Shown here in pieces: positions 35,825 to 47,134 of a stretch of DNA of 64,000 nt. The notes below the pieces were generated by a model, which was given only the letters and a program-made list of their open reading frames with translations, did no database searches and was not told the DNA's origin. This DNA comes from Cryptomeria japonica (Eukaryota; Streptophyta; Pinopsida; Cupressales; Cupressaceae), in NCBI RefSeq assembly GCF_030272615.1, contig NC_081409.1:878697220-878761219 (forward strand), read 5' to 3'. The position numbers and the translations under genes are program-made. The stretch's first letter is position 1, and each line of letters opens with the position of its first letter.

Positions 35825-38800
35825 AGTTTGTATCTTGGAATGTTAGGGGCTTAAATGCCCTTAACAAAAGACGTCTCATTAAATCTCAATTGGATTTAAT
35901 GAGGTGTGATGTGTTACTTTTGCAAGAATCTAAGTTAAATAGTCAAGGTGTTGATTTGTTGTTTTCCAAGTGGAAGCCTTGGTATTTTTGTGTATCCCCC
36001 TCAATGGGGGCTTCTGGGGGTTTGGCCTTCCTTTGGAAGGATATGTCTGTTGATCTGAAATTGGTTGCTTCTGCCTCCTCCTGGATGTTGGCTTTGGTTA
36101 AAAGTCATGTTTCAAATATTAAACTCTGGTTGTTCAATGTTTATGGTCCAATGTCAATCAGGGGTAAGAAAGCTCTTTGGGATTCATTATCCCTCACATT
36201 ATCCCCTCTTCATGGTCAACTTGTGGTTTTTGGAGGAGATTTTAATGCCATCTCCTCTGATGATGAGAAGTGTGGGGGAGTTCTTCCTAATAAACATATC
36301 CTAGAAGATTTTTCTTCTTTCATTTTAACTAATAACCTGGTGGATTGTAAGACTTAGAATGGGCCATTTACCTGGACAAATAGGAGGAAGGATTTCTCAC
36401 AGATTGTTGAGAGATTGGATTGTTTTCTGGTATTAGACAACTAGATTTCCTCTAATGTGGTTGTGGTTGCTTCAGTCTTGCCTTATGCTGGCTCTGATCA
36501 TTTTCCGGTTGTGTTATCCATTTTTGATGACAAAGCCCCTGGTCGGTCTTCTTTTAAGTTTGAACCAATGTGGTTTCGTGATCCTTCCTTTTTATTGCTT
36601 TTACAATCTTGGTGGTCTACGACTTCATTTGTTCGTGGATCTAGGATGTTTCGGTTTGCTAAAAAGCTTTCTTTTCTTAAGCTTCAAATCAAGAAATGGA
36701 ATGTTTTGCATTTAAAAATTTTTTTTTCTAAGAAAGCTAAGATTCAGGACGAGATTGAAGCTCTTAATAATAGGGTAATGAATGGTGGCATGGATTCTGC
36801 TACTTTCCAGAAGCATAAGTCTTTGAATTCACAGTTAGAAGAAATCCTTTCTAGAGAAGAAATTTATTGGCATAAAAAATTCAGAGATTTATGGTTGAGT
36901 GATGGGGATTGTAATACCAAATTCTTTCACGCCTCGACCAAGTTGAAATGCCAATGTTGTCGGATCTCTTCCATACATAATTCTGTTGGGGTTGTTTTAA
37001 CTAAAGAGTCGAATATTGTTAATGAAGGTGTCCGGTTTTTTAAGTCCTTCCTTTCAGAGGAGTCATCTATTTTTAGTGATAATTTTGCCTCTTCAATTCC
37101 TAAGCTTATAACAGATGAGGATAATGCAATGCTCATGGCTCCCTTTTCCATTCAAGAAGTCAAAGATGTTGTCTTCTCTATGTCTCCAGAGAAAGCGCCT
37201 GGTCCTGATGGTTTTACTGCTCTCTTTTTTCAAAAATGCTGGTCTTTTCTTGGGGAGGATCTTCGTTTGGTTTTAGAAGAAGCTAGATGTAATCGGACTA
37301 TGTTAAGGGAAGTTAACTCAACTCTAATTGCTCTTATCCCGAAATGTGAGAATCCAGTGTCTTTTATGGACTTCCACCCAATTGCGTTATGCAACTCCTT
37401 ATACAAAATTATTACTAAGGCTATTTCATTACAACTCGCAAAGCTCATCCCTAGAATCATCTCGGATGAGCAGGGGGGCTTTGTCCCCGGTAGGTAGACG
37501 ACAGAAGGGGCTATTGTGGCCCATGCGATTCTACATTCCATCTCTTAGTTATCTATTCTAGCTATGATTCTCAAATTGGATATGATGAAGGCTTATGAGA
37601 GGGTAAATTGGTAGGCCTTATTGTCTATGCTCACTAAATTTGGGTTTGGAGTTAAATGGGTTAAATGGGTTCAGGCTTGCATTAGTACGGCTAGGTTTTC
37701 AATAATATTGAACAGATCTCCATGTGGTTTTTTTGCCTCATCTAGAGGCCTTAGGCAAGGAGATCCACTATCACCTTTTCTGTTTATCATTCTGGCTGAA
37801 GCCTTTAGTAGAGCTATTTCATGTGCTAGGGAGAGCGGCCTGTGGAAGGGGATTTCCATCCCTCGTATGACCATGTCCCATACTCATTGTTTCTTTGTGG
37901 GTGATACTTTACTGTTTGGATTAGCTACTATGGGGGAAGCTCAGGTCATTAACAAGATCATTTTGGATTATTCTTTGTTCTCTGGGAAAAAGGTTAATCA
38001 AGCTAAATCAAAAGTTTTCTTCCTTAATGTCTCCCCTTTGGTACAGTCCAGGTTGTCTCAATTTTGGGGCTTTTCTGTGGGTCAATTTCCTTGCAAGTAT
38101 TTAGGGTTGCCATTTTATACTGGTTCTAAGAAGCATAATTTTTAGGAACGGGTTTTTGGGGCTATCTCATCCAAGATTCTTTCTTGGTCTCATAAGTGGT
38201 TAACCTTTTCTGGTAAAATTGTGCTTATTAAAGCAGTCTTAAGTGCGGTTCCTATCTATCTGTTATCCATTTTAAAGCCTGGTGGCTCTTCAATCAATTG
38301 CAAGATCTTTTTTATGGAATAATAATGTTAATAAGACAAAGAGGATCTCCCTGTTGGCCTGGGATAGGGTTCATGCTCCTAAAGAAAAAGGAGGTTCTGG
38401 TATTAAGGACCTAGGTAAGCAAAACTTGGCACTTGGTGCTAAGTTGGTTTGGAAATTTTATAAACAGCCTACCTCTAAATGGGCATCCATCTTATTTGCT
38501 AAGTACTTGCATGATTGTTCTAGGGAGGCTATCTTCACTGCTTCTTCTCTTCCCAAGGGCTCTGTGATCTGGAATTTTATGACTGAATGTAGATCTGTCA
38601 TTTTCCCAGGATTGTCCTGGCTTATTCATAATGGTCGTAAGGCTAGGTTTTGGGATGAGGTTTGGAATGGCTTCTTGTTTTGTCTAGTCTTAGGGATTGG
38701 TCATCCCTTATGTCCATCCTTAAACCCTCATGGGGCATTTTTGTGGTGGATTATTTCTTTGTAGACTCCTCGGGTTCCCTGCCTGTGGCAAAATGGAAAT

Positions 38801-40003
38801 CAATTGATTCTCTTCCGATGGATCAGGATATTAAATCTGCATTTGAGGACGAGCTTAAGAAACGCCCGTTACTCTTCTCGGGGAAGGATGATGAGCTCAT
38901 TTGGACTTATTCAAAATCAGGGGAATACTCGGTTAAAGAAGGTTATAATTTTTTGTCCTTAGATGTTAAAAGGGAGGTCTTGCCATTTAAACTATTTTGG
39001 CATGCTGCCTATTTGCCTAAAGCAGGGGCGTTTGCTTGGCTGGCTGTTCAGGATAGAATTCTTATTGGCATGAGATTAGATAGGTTGGGTATTACTATGG
39101 TTTTTCCTTGTGTCATGTGTGGTGGGTGTCTTGAATTTGTGGATCATCTCTTCCTGCATTGTCCCTTTGCTACTCATTGCTGGAATTGGCTTTTTAGCAA
39201 GTTGAATTGGAAATATGCTCTAAGTAAGGACCTTAGATCTCACTTTATGAGTTGGCCTCTGTTATTTCCGTCTGCATTTTATGCTTGTCTCTGGATAATT
39301 TCTCCCTCTGTTCTAATTTGGAAAATTTGGTTAGAAAGGAACAATAGGATTTTTAAGAAACTTTCCTCCCCTCTGCATGCGGTGCTTTTTTGCATTGAAA
39401 AGTTGATTTCTGAAACTGTTTTGGCTTTCATCTATAAAGGTTCTGGTTTCCATAATACTTACACTCCTTGGGACAATTGGGTGTCCAATAATTGGGCAGC
39501 CTTGCAAACACTTCCTCGGAGTGGTGCATTTTCTCAATCACGACCTCCAATTAATAGAAAGGAAGTTAAATTGAATTTTGACGGAGCCTCTCGTGGTAGC
39601 CCTGGTAAATCTGCTATTGGAATTGTGGTCTCTGATGATAGGACGGGTATCATTAAAGCTCAATGTCAATGCATTGCTTATGGGACTAACAATGTGGCTG
39701 AACTACATGCTCTTTCACTAGGTCTGGATTTGCTTCTCTCATTACATTTATTGGATTGTTATTGAGGGTGATTCTCAGGTAGTTTTTTACATGGTTACAA
39801 ATCGCTCTTCCCATTCCTGGCACTTAAAGTATTGGTTGAATAAGATTCTTGATGAGCTTGAGTTGTTCAATTCCTTCACTATGGTTCACTGTTTTAGAGA
39901 AGCTAACAAGGTGGTAGATTTCCTGGCTAATAAAGCTTTGGATGAGGATATTCAAGACTTGGTTGAGGTGGCCTCCAGTTCTCTACCTCCTCATCCGGTT
40001 TAA
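35821..40003 (+). pseudogene. LINE ORF2: APE endonuclease, reverse transcriptase, zinc finger, RNase H; decayed
   Basis: Domains in order: APE endonuclease (MKFVSWNVRGLN, LLLQESKL, FGGDFNAI, GSDHFP; 35821-36510), reverse transcriptase (EKAPGPDGF, ALIPKCENP, LRQGDPLSPFLF; about 37180-38000), zinc finger of the zf-RVT type (CVMCGGCLEF..H..HCPF; about 39107-39170) and RNase H (LNFDGASRG, NNVAELHAL, EGDSQ, ANKVVDFLA; 39570-39930). The catalytic YADD/FADD box reads FVGD, so one catalytic Asp is gone. Stops at 36355, 36442, 37495, 37546, 37612 and 38143 are all TAG. Frameshifts lie near 38285, 38690 and 39755. RNase H keeps all its acidic residues. The family is certain; activity is lost. Confidence 0.93.
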
Positions 40004-40670
40004 CTGGTATCAAATTGCTTGCAGAAGTATGACCTTGTGCCTTATCTGTAGATCACATTCAGACATGCAATTTAATGTGGTGGTGCCTAACTTTGGGACA
40101 TTACTTCATTATATCTGCATGTTTGCATGTAATCTCAAGTAGGGCTCGGGCCTTTTTTTCTTCTATATAGTTGGAATTTGTGGTGTGTGGAAGTTTTCTT
40201 ATCATGCTATAATCTTTGCTGCCACTCTAAGAGTGTTTATTCTTACTCATTTGCAAAAAATTGTTCATGTACCCTTGTTGGACGATTATTTTTAGGAATG
40301 CAGTGTTATGACAACATTTCTATTTAATCTCAGTCTCCGTACAGGTCGCCTTTATTGCAAGTATTGGTTGTGGAATTTTGGTGTGTGGGGGAGGTATTTT
40401 CGCACGATTGTAATCTTCCCTGAGATGTTCATTATTGTTCTCCCTTGATGATTGCACTATTTTTCATATGTTTACTTCATGCTCATTATGTGGTAGATTT
40501 TTGAGGTCTCTTGATAGATCTTGCTCGTGTGGATATCTTGGTTTATTAATTGACATGATCGGCTATGTGCTTCGTATGGATATTGTCATCATTTTTTATT
40601 AGGGTGGCGACATTGTTTCTGTTTTGCACTTACTATTAGATTGTGTTGAGTAATTGATTGTGCCGACCTT

Positions 40671-41399
40671 TTGGGGTTATGTTACTTTCTTATGATGACA
40701 TTGAGCTCTTTTATTCTCCTCTGCTCTCTTGGCTTTGCATTCTCCTTTTTGATGGAATCGGTGGGTTATCGCATTTTGATGCCTCGCAAACATTGTGACT
40801 TCCAAGACTCTTTTGTTTTGGACAATGAAAAGCTTGGGCGTCTGTTTCAAGTTCATTTGGTGGATTTTTCTCTGGCTTTTCGCAAAGTTTTGGGAAAGCG
40901 ATGGCTTGCGGATACCACAGGTTGCTTCCTTGTTGATATTGCATCTCGGTTTCTCACTGTTTGTATGGATGTGCTTTTGGATTCTGCTATGGTTAGGGCA
41001 ATCTTTGATACATATTTTAGCTCCCATTTCTACACTACTGTTGATTTGGACAGTGCACTCTCTAATTACTGTTTTGAATCTGGTGATTTTGAATATGCTG
41101 GTTTTATTTCTCGTTCTCAGTTATTATCTTCCGGTTGGCATGGGGAACTCCTTTCAATTTTAAGGAATGGTTTGATATCTAACTTATATGGTGATACATT
41201 ATTTGCTTTGGTAGCTCTTTTAGATCATGTATCACCAGATTGTTTGGCTGCAGCTGTCAATATATTTGCAGGAATTTACTTTCTCTTAGAATCAATGCCC
41301 AATGTTCGATCTTTGCCAGTCTGGGTTTCACCTATACAGATGTTGCCTCCTTCTTCTCCACTATTGGAGGGTCATAGCTCATGGTTTTCAATTCCTTGA
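40671..41399 (+). CDS. Third open frame in the LINE 3' region, 242 codons, unknown
   Basis: Lies 670 bases after ORF2 and 360 before the A tail, wholly inside the target duplications. It opens with a hydrophobic segment (FLMMTLSSFILLCSLGFAFS) and continues as a mixed, protein-like sequence (LVDFSLAFRKVLGKRWLADT, LDSALSNYCFESGDFEYAGF). It matches no family I know. The annotated start may be GTG or TTG-like rather than ATG. Plant LINEs usually have two ORFs, so it could be chance, a captured gene piece or a real ORF3. It is unbroken, while ORF2 has decayed. Confidence 0.35.
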   Translation: MGLCYFLMMTLSSFILLCSLGFAFSFLMESVGYRILMPRKHCDFQDSFVLDNEKLGRLFQVHLVDFSLAFRKVLGKRWLADTTGCFLVDIASRFLTVCMDVLLDSAMVRAIFDTYFSSHFYTTVDLDSALSNYCFESGDFEYAGFISRSQLLSSGWHGELLSILRNGLISNLYGDTLFALVALLDHVSPDCLAAAVNIFAGIYFLLESMPNVRSLPVWVSPIQMLPPSSPLLEGHSSWFSIP

Positions 41400-41892
41400 C
41401 ATTATGTTCCTGGGCTTTTGCATTTTGTACAAGCTTTACAGAGTATTTGAGAGTAGAAGGTTTTTGTCATCTATCTCCTTCCTTTTTTGGCAAGCAGAGC
41501 TCTTATTTTGTGGGAAATCTCTGGTGGATTTGTTACGTGCCATGTGGATATTATGTAAATGCTCTATCATATGTGACCACATTTTTTAAGCGGTTGATTG
41601 TATAAACTTTTAGTATAGGTTTATTTTATGAGCTATGACCGGAGGTTTTCTTTCCAGGGTTCTTTCCTTCGGTATGCTCTTCGAATCCTATGTAAAAAAT
41701 ATATAAAATATAATAATAAAATTTAGTGGAGTCTTCCACTTTTATCAAAAAAAAAAACACTTCCTTTATTGTTTCAATATAATTGGTAATTATATATGTT
41801 AGATCACAAGATTCACCTTGACCAATCAAAATTCTAAATCATGTGAATGCAAATAAGGAAAACTTTAATTCAAAATTATGTCAAATTGTCAC

Positions 41893-43432
41893 TGTAGACA
41901 CCTAAAAATGGTCAACGCTTGCGGAGTCATACTTTAACATTTGCGCATTGCCTCATTTTAGGTTTTTGCGTCGCATTAACATTTTCTCCTATGTCACGCA
42001 CTTGGTCATTATCATTTGTGAACATTGAGTCCTTCTTCTGCATTCTTCATTTATCTCGCTCTCGAATTTGGTCTTGTCGACAACAATCTCCAGTCATGAT
42101 TTTAATCGATCTTATCTTATTGCATCAATGTGCATGCTCATTTGTCATTATTTTGGACATCGTCAATCCTAATTAGGGTTTTGTCCTCCTATCAATCTTG
42201 CGATCGATTTGTCATCGATCGTTGTCCTCTTATCAATCTTGTCATCTGGCGATCGATTTATCATCAATCCTTATCATTTTCAATCTTGTCGTTTAACAAT
42301 CGATTTGTCATCGGTTGTTGTCATGTTCGATCTTGTCATTTTGTGATCGATTTGTCATCAATCGTGGTCATTTTCAATATTGTCGTTTTGCAATCTATTT
42401 TGTCATCAATCATCGTTCTTTTCAATTATGTCAATTTGGATCAATTAGTCATTGTTCCTCGTCAATTGGCGCATTTATCAATTAAATCATTTATCACATT
42501 GGTCCTTTGTTAATCAGAATCATGATCGAGTCAATTATCTTTCATCAAGACCTAATTCATCTTCTAGGGTTTCGTGATTTAATCATTTAACCTGGTTTGT
42601 CATTTCCTCCTTTAGGATTAATAAATTATTTATTTATCCTAAGTTTTCTTGTCACAATTAAATGTTCATTTAATTGGCTAATTATTCCTCTTTGTGAATT
42701 AATTAATAAATGATAAATTATTAATTAATTTACCTAATTTCTAATTTCCATCAATTTCTTAATTCCTAAATTCTTAATTCTCTAATTTCCTAATTTTCTA
42801 ATTCTTAATTTCAATTTCCTCCTATTTCTCTCCTAAATTCATGGAAATGACATGTCAATTTGTCATAATTTGTCATAATTGACAATCAATCAATTTTTGA
42901 CATAGAAGTTGTCATAATTTGTCATAAATTATCAATCAACAAATTTTGCATAGAAAGTGCATAATTTGTCATAATTTGTCATAATTGACATAATTGATTT
43001 GCAATTTCCATTTGAATCTCTTCATGCTAATTTGATCCATCTCTCCAATTTGTCTATAAATTGGATGAATTTCTTCAATCAGATCCCCAATTGATCGCAT
43101 TTTGTATCCCCTAATCAGATTATCGAATTTCTAATCAATCACATTTCGAGTACTCTTGATCAATAATCTTGTCTACTTGCTTTCAATCATGTGTGTGCAC
43201 TTGTAGGAGAGATCCACAACAAAAACTATTTGGAGAGGAAAGAAGAACAATGGAGCCGCATGAAGGAAGCATTCAGATCTGCATATGGTTTGCATAGTAT
43301 TTACTTTTGAATGTTTTATCTTTATGTCTTTATTGAGTGTGTTTAGGATAGATCGTTGCAACGAGCTTTCGTGATTGAGCTAGATTAGTATGTTTATATT
43401 GTTTGTGATGATTACCGATTTCCTATGCTACA
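41893..43432 (+). mobile_element. Solo LTR B, 1540 bp, target duplication GTCAC
   Basis: Begins TGTAGACACCTAAAA (the same start as solo LTR A) and ends CTATGCTACA. GTCAC flanks it at 41888-41892 and 43433-43437. A TATA box (TATAAATT) is at 43055-43062. It contains about six degenerate 47-bp units with GATCGATTTGTCATC (42183-42465), AT palindromes near 42615 and 42705, and a TTTGTCATAA-rich cluster (42862-42990). No internal element sequence or partner LTR is present. Confidence 0.9.
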
Positions 43433-43437
43433 GTCAC

Positions 43438-44885
43438 TATAGTGAAGAATGTTGGTGTATCCACCGAGGAACAAGAACAACAATCTCCAAACACAACCAC
43501 CTTCACAACGCAAGAGAAGCATAAAGGCTATTTCACCAATGAGCAAATAACTATATTGAGATGCAATAAAATGTACAAACACCCTATATAAATAGTAGAG
43601 GTGTGATGAGGTAGAGACAAATTGACGTGTAACTATCAACTACAAATATTAAATACTATAAAACTAGTATTTAACAAAATGTTATGTCAACTATCTAAAT
43701 AAAACTTAAGCCTATGTAAATAGAATTAAATCACATTTACTCTAACCAAGAGTTCACATAAATCTTATTCTAATATTGAATTCAAAAGAGTGTTTTCTTA
43801 TCTAACCATTTCATAAATTTGAATGTATTGACAACTCAAATGGAACATCTAACTAGCCTTCTTTTTACATATAGGATTGTGTGTTAATGGTTGTTTCTTA
43901 AATAGCTTGCCTTTTAAACCCTAATCCTCCAAGCCCAAGCAGAGAATCCACCCGTGATTCTCAATAGTACCTTGTGAGTCAAGGTGCCTTGAAGACCTCC
44001 CTATATTTGGTTGCAAAAGTACTTAACAGACTCTACAGTCAACAAGGTCATGAAGCTCAAACAATCCAAATTCCCAACAGTCCCACCTCACCTCCTGCAA
44101 TGAGCATGTCAGAAATGTGACGTGTACCTAATGGTAATGGCTTTGGCTACCACCACTAGACTTGACCAACATTAATAAACTCGAGAAGTTTATGTAGCTT
44201 CAAACTGTTGTGTCCCTCGTGGAAACTATAAGACAAAAAAATGCACATGGATCTCTCTGGCTTCCTTGTACAATCTTTCATACTATAGTTAGCCTGGCCA
44301 GAAAAAGAAATTTTCTTTGACGTACTATCACTGCAACTTTTTGTTATCTCTTACCATGTATCAGTCTTACATTACAGATGGGAAACGACAGTCACAGCTA
44401 GGCTGCCTAACAACCTTGAGTTGGCTTGGTTTCATGCCAAATGGAGGAGACTGCACATATTGTTTTAGGTATTCTTAATTAAAATTTCGAGGATTTGGTA
44501 TCTTTAAAAAAACATTTAGTTATTGGATATAAGAGCACGAATTTTTAGGCTGAATTCTTTTGGCTGAGATCAATGGACTAGGATTAGAATATCCATTCCA
44601 TCAAAATTGCTCAAAGCGTGTTCCTAGCCTCATCCCTTATGGTGTTGGGGTCTTGAGCTCAACAAAACTTGATTTTGGTGGACTCGTTCAGAACCATTTA
44701 ACTTCAACATCAGATAATAGATACTATACATTTTAAGTGTATGAGTTTCTAGCTTAAACTGCGTATGCTTTTTTGCTTGAGGTTTTGGATCACACCAAGT
44801 GATCAGTCCATCATCAGGAAGAGGAAAAAATCTTTGTAAACCAGATTTATAAATAGATAATAAAGAATATTTTGATTTGAAATAA
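43438..44885. other. Older LTR-like remnant (minus strand) and unassigned spacer
   Basis: On the minus strand a TATA-like TATTTATATAGGG (about 43595) is followed by transcript-like sequence (TTGGAGATTGTTGTTC, GGTGGATACACC) running into the solo LTR B target site, as in a copia-type LTR. Borders are not visible. From about 44100 onward nothing is recognised. Confidence 0.3.
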
Positions 44886-45054
44886 TCTAACTTGAAATTT
44901 TTTCGATTAGATTATGTAAAGTTTTTCTTCATCAACAATTTAGATCGTTTTTCTTTTATTGCTATCTTATATGAATGATAGATTATAGAGTGTGATCGAA
45001 AAAGTTGATGAAGAAAAAAGTTGACATAGTCTAATTCAAAAAATTTCAAACTAT
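44886..45054. repeat. Foldback element of about 170 bp
   Basis: The arms 44886-44949 and 44993-45054 are inverted copies over about 60 bases with a few mismatches (GAAATTTTTT.GATTAGA.TATGT and TTTTTCTTCATCAAC with its complement), around a loop of about 43 bases. It is probably a small MITE-like repeat; a hairpin RNA precursor is possible but unsupported. Confidence 0.7.
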
Positions 45055-45546
45055 TATCATGACTGTAGAAATTTTATGTTTTTAAACAAATAATCTGTCG
45101 TATTTGATTTGTATGGTGTATTGATTGATTTATACATAATATTTTACCTAAAAATAATCAACTGTATTTAGTTGCATAATGTGGTGGATGGTTTATATAA
45201 TTTTTTTTTTATCATAATATAATACGTTTAATCCTATTTTTATATTGTGTTGGCTCTAGCTTGTCATGTTTATTTTTTAGTCTTTGCCTAATTATTTATA
45301 ATCCGTATGGTAGCAGCTACCAACTAATTGATTTTTAGTTGTAATAAAGTTTTAGGTAGCCCACAATTTGTAAGAATATATTTTTTTATTTGGAATATTC
45401 ATAATATTTATTTCATTTTGATGAATAAATCATTAACATTTTATTAAACTAAAAAATAATAGTATGTAATTTGTAAAAGGAAATCGATGATAAAAAGACA
45501 CCTTCAAAGTCTAAGTGAGACATTATAAGGATACAAGGATGGGAAG

Positions 45547-45742
45547 CATAAAAACAAGGGTTGTGCCAAAAAAAAAAAAAATGGTAATCAACTAAAGTAG
45601 TCCTAAAAGAAGGAAGAGTTTTATGGACAGGTTTTTGATAAGATCTAAAAACAAAGGTCGTGCCAAAACAATGCTAATCAACTAAAATAATCTTAAAGAA
45701 GGAAGAGTTTTATGGACAGGTTTTTGGTAAGATTTAGACATA
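45547..45742. repeat. Tandem duplication, about 98 bp, two copies
   Basis: Copies at about 45547-45645 and 45646-45742 share AAGGAAGAGTTTTATGGACA and the phrases around it. An A run in the first copy accounts for most of the length difference. Confidence 0.8.
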
Positions 45743-46851
45743 CAACCTTGCCTGAATCAGGCTACCCAGTACAACACTTATGAGAAGAAACATAAAATTA
45801 TCGAGAAGATTGAAACCATTTCACAGACAGCATTATGTTAAAAATAATGTTTATTTATTTGACTATGTAAATTAAACAAGGAAGAGAAGATTGTGCATTT
45901 TATGTAGGATCAATGTTCATCCCCATTGTGCTTCCCCCTGAATGGTCTCTACTATGAAACTAGCATACACAAATATATTACAACCAAATTGTTTTGCTTA
46001 TATTCCATTTCCCATGTGTGGGTACTTGTACAAGCGAGAATCAAACTTTTTCACTAGGCCTTTCAGAAAGCTTACAATATCCAGGTACAACTCATCCCAA
46101 AGAAGCCCCAGAGTGGTCATGTGGGGTGAAAGGCCACAATTACCAAAAGAAGGGGAAAGTGGAATTGTAAATCGCCTCTGAGCAAAATGGAAGAGCCTTT
46201 ATATTGTCCACCGGATTCAAGGCTCAGAAAATTAACTTATTACCCTAGAAAGAAGTATTTTGTTTCTTGTCAAATCATGTAGATGACAGTATTCATACCA
46301 AATATCAATGAAATATGGTAGCTTGTAATTTTTTTGAAATAGATAATAAAATTTTTGTTCATTATTTATGTTCTACACATATTTAGATTTAAGATGAATT
46401 CAGATTATTTATTTTGATGGTGGATCATAGAATGTGATTTAAATGGTTGATAATCATTTGTAACAGGTGAAAGGTATGGAGGTTTAGACATCAGCTGTGG
46501 AGTTTGAATTCTCAGATAGAATTTTACCATATATCATTTCTCAACATACCCCAAAACATTTAACAGGCAACTACAACTAGAAAGAGTGCAGTGCTCAAGA
46601 ATTTGAGATTTCAGATCATTAAACCAAAAAAAATGCACACTGAGAATAGATTTCAGACTCTTCCTCTTTGCAATGTATTACAAAGAATCCGATCCTCACC
46701 AGCATAGAGGCTAAATCCTTAAAGCCCATATATCTCTCTGTTTGGTAATTGTTTTAAACTGCAAAGCAAAGTGGATTTGATGTAATGGATCCAACTCGGC
46801 TAGGTAGAGGATATTTTCCATTTGGGAAATTTGCTTGTCTGATCAAAATCA
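45743..46851. other. Intergenic region downstream of the DUF868 gene
   Basis: Nothing coding is supported. The phrase GATGGTGGATCATAGAATGTGATT (46415-46440) resembles part of the foldback at 44980 and may be a relic of the same repeat. Confidence 0.4.
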
Positions 46852-46857
46852 TTTATT
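46852..46857 (-). terminator. Poly(A) signal for the DUF868 gene
   Basis: AATAAA on the minus strand about 280 bases after the stop codon gives a typical plant 3' UTR length. It was chosen as the nearest canonical hexamer. Confidence 0.45.
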
Positions 46858-47134
46858 GGGAGACTGTAGTGGCCTAAATAGTACCAGTACTTGTCCTGAA
46901 AGAAAACTGGACTTTGAACTTATTGATGTAATCAGAAACTCTCTGTGATGAGGGTCAAATGAATCAATCATATATTTGTTAGGATTGAAAGAAATATAGA
47001 ATGCAAACCTAGGCAGTGCCATTCTGTGCACTATATTTACAAAACTCAGCAGGTAAAGCCCAAAACGAAAAGACTAAATACTAATACCAATATTGCCACT
47101 ACTAGTATAGTATCCTGATGGGTAGATTGAATCC

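Larger units (their letters stand above)
33866..41773 (+). mobile_element. Full-length L1-type LINE with 17-bp target duplication
   Basis: ACACTTCCTTTATTGTT occurs at 33866-33882 and again at 41757-41773 right after an 11-A tail, so the LINE itself is 33883-41756 (about 7.9 kb). It has a 346-base leader, ORF1 (34229-35824), ORF2 (35821-40003) and a long 3' part with a further open frame (40671-41399). Such long target duplications and A tails are the mark of target-primed reverse transcription. The copy is dead: ORF1 has one stop, ORF2 six TAG stops and at least three frameshifts. Confidence 0.93.

Noticed and set aside
40677-41027. Minus-strand frame opposite the LINE ORF3
   Set aside because: Antisense shadow of the plus-strand frame; basic low-complexity translation without motif.
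42183-42465. CRISPR-like array
   Set aside because: Units are degenerate, adjoin without unique spacers and lie inside a plant LTR.
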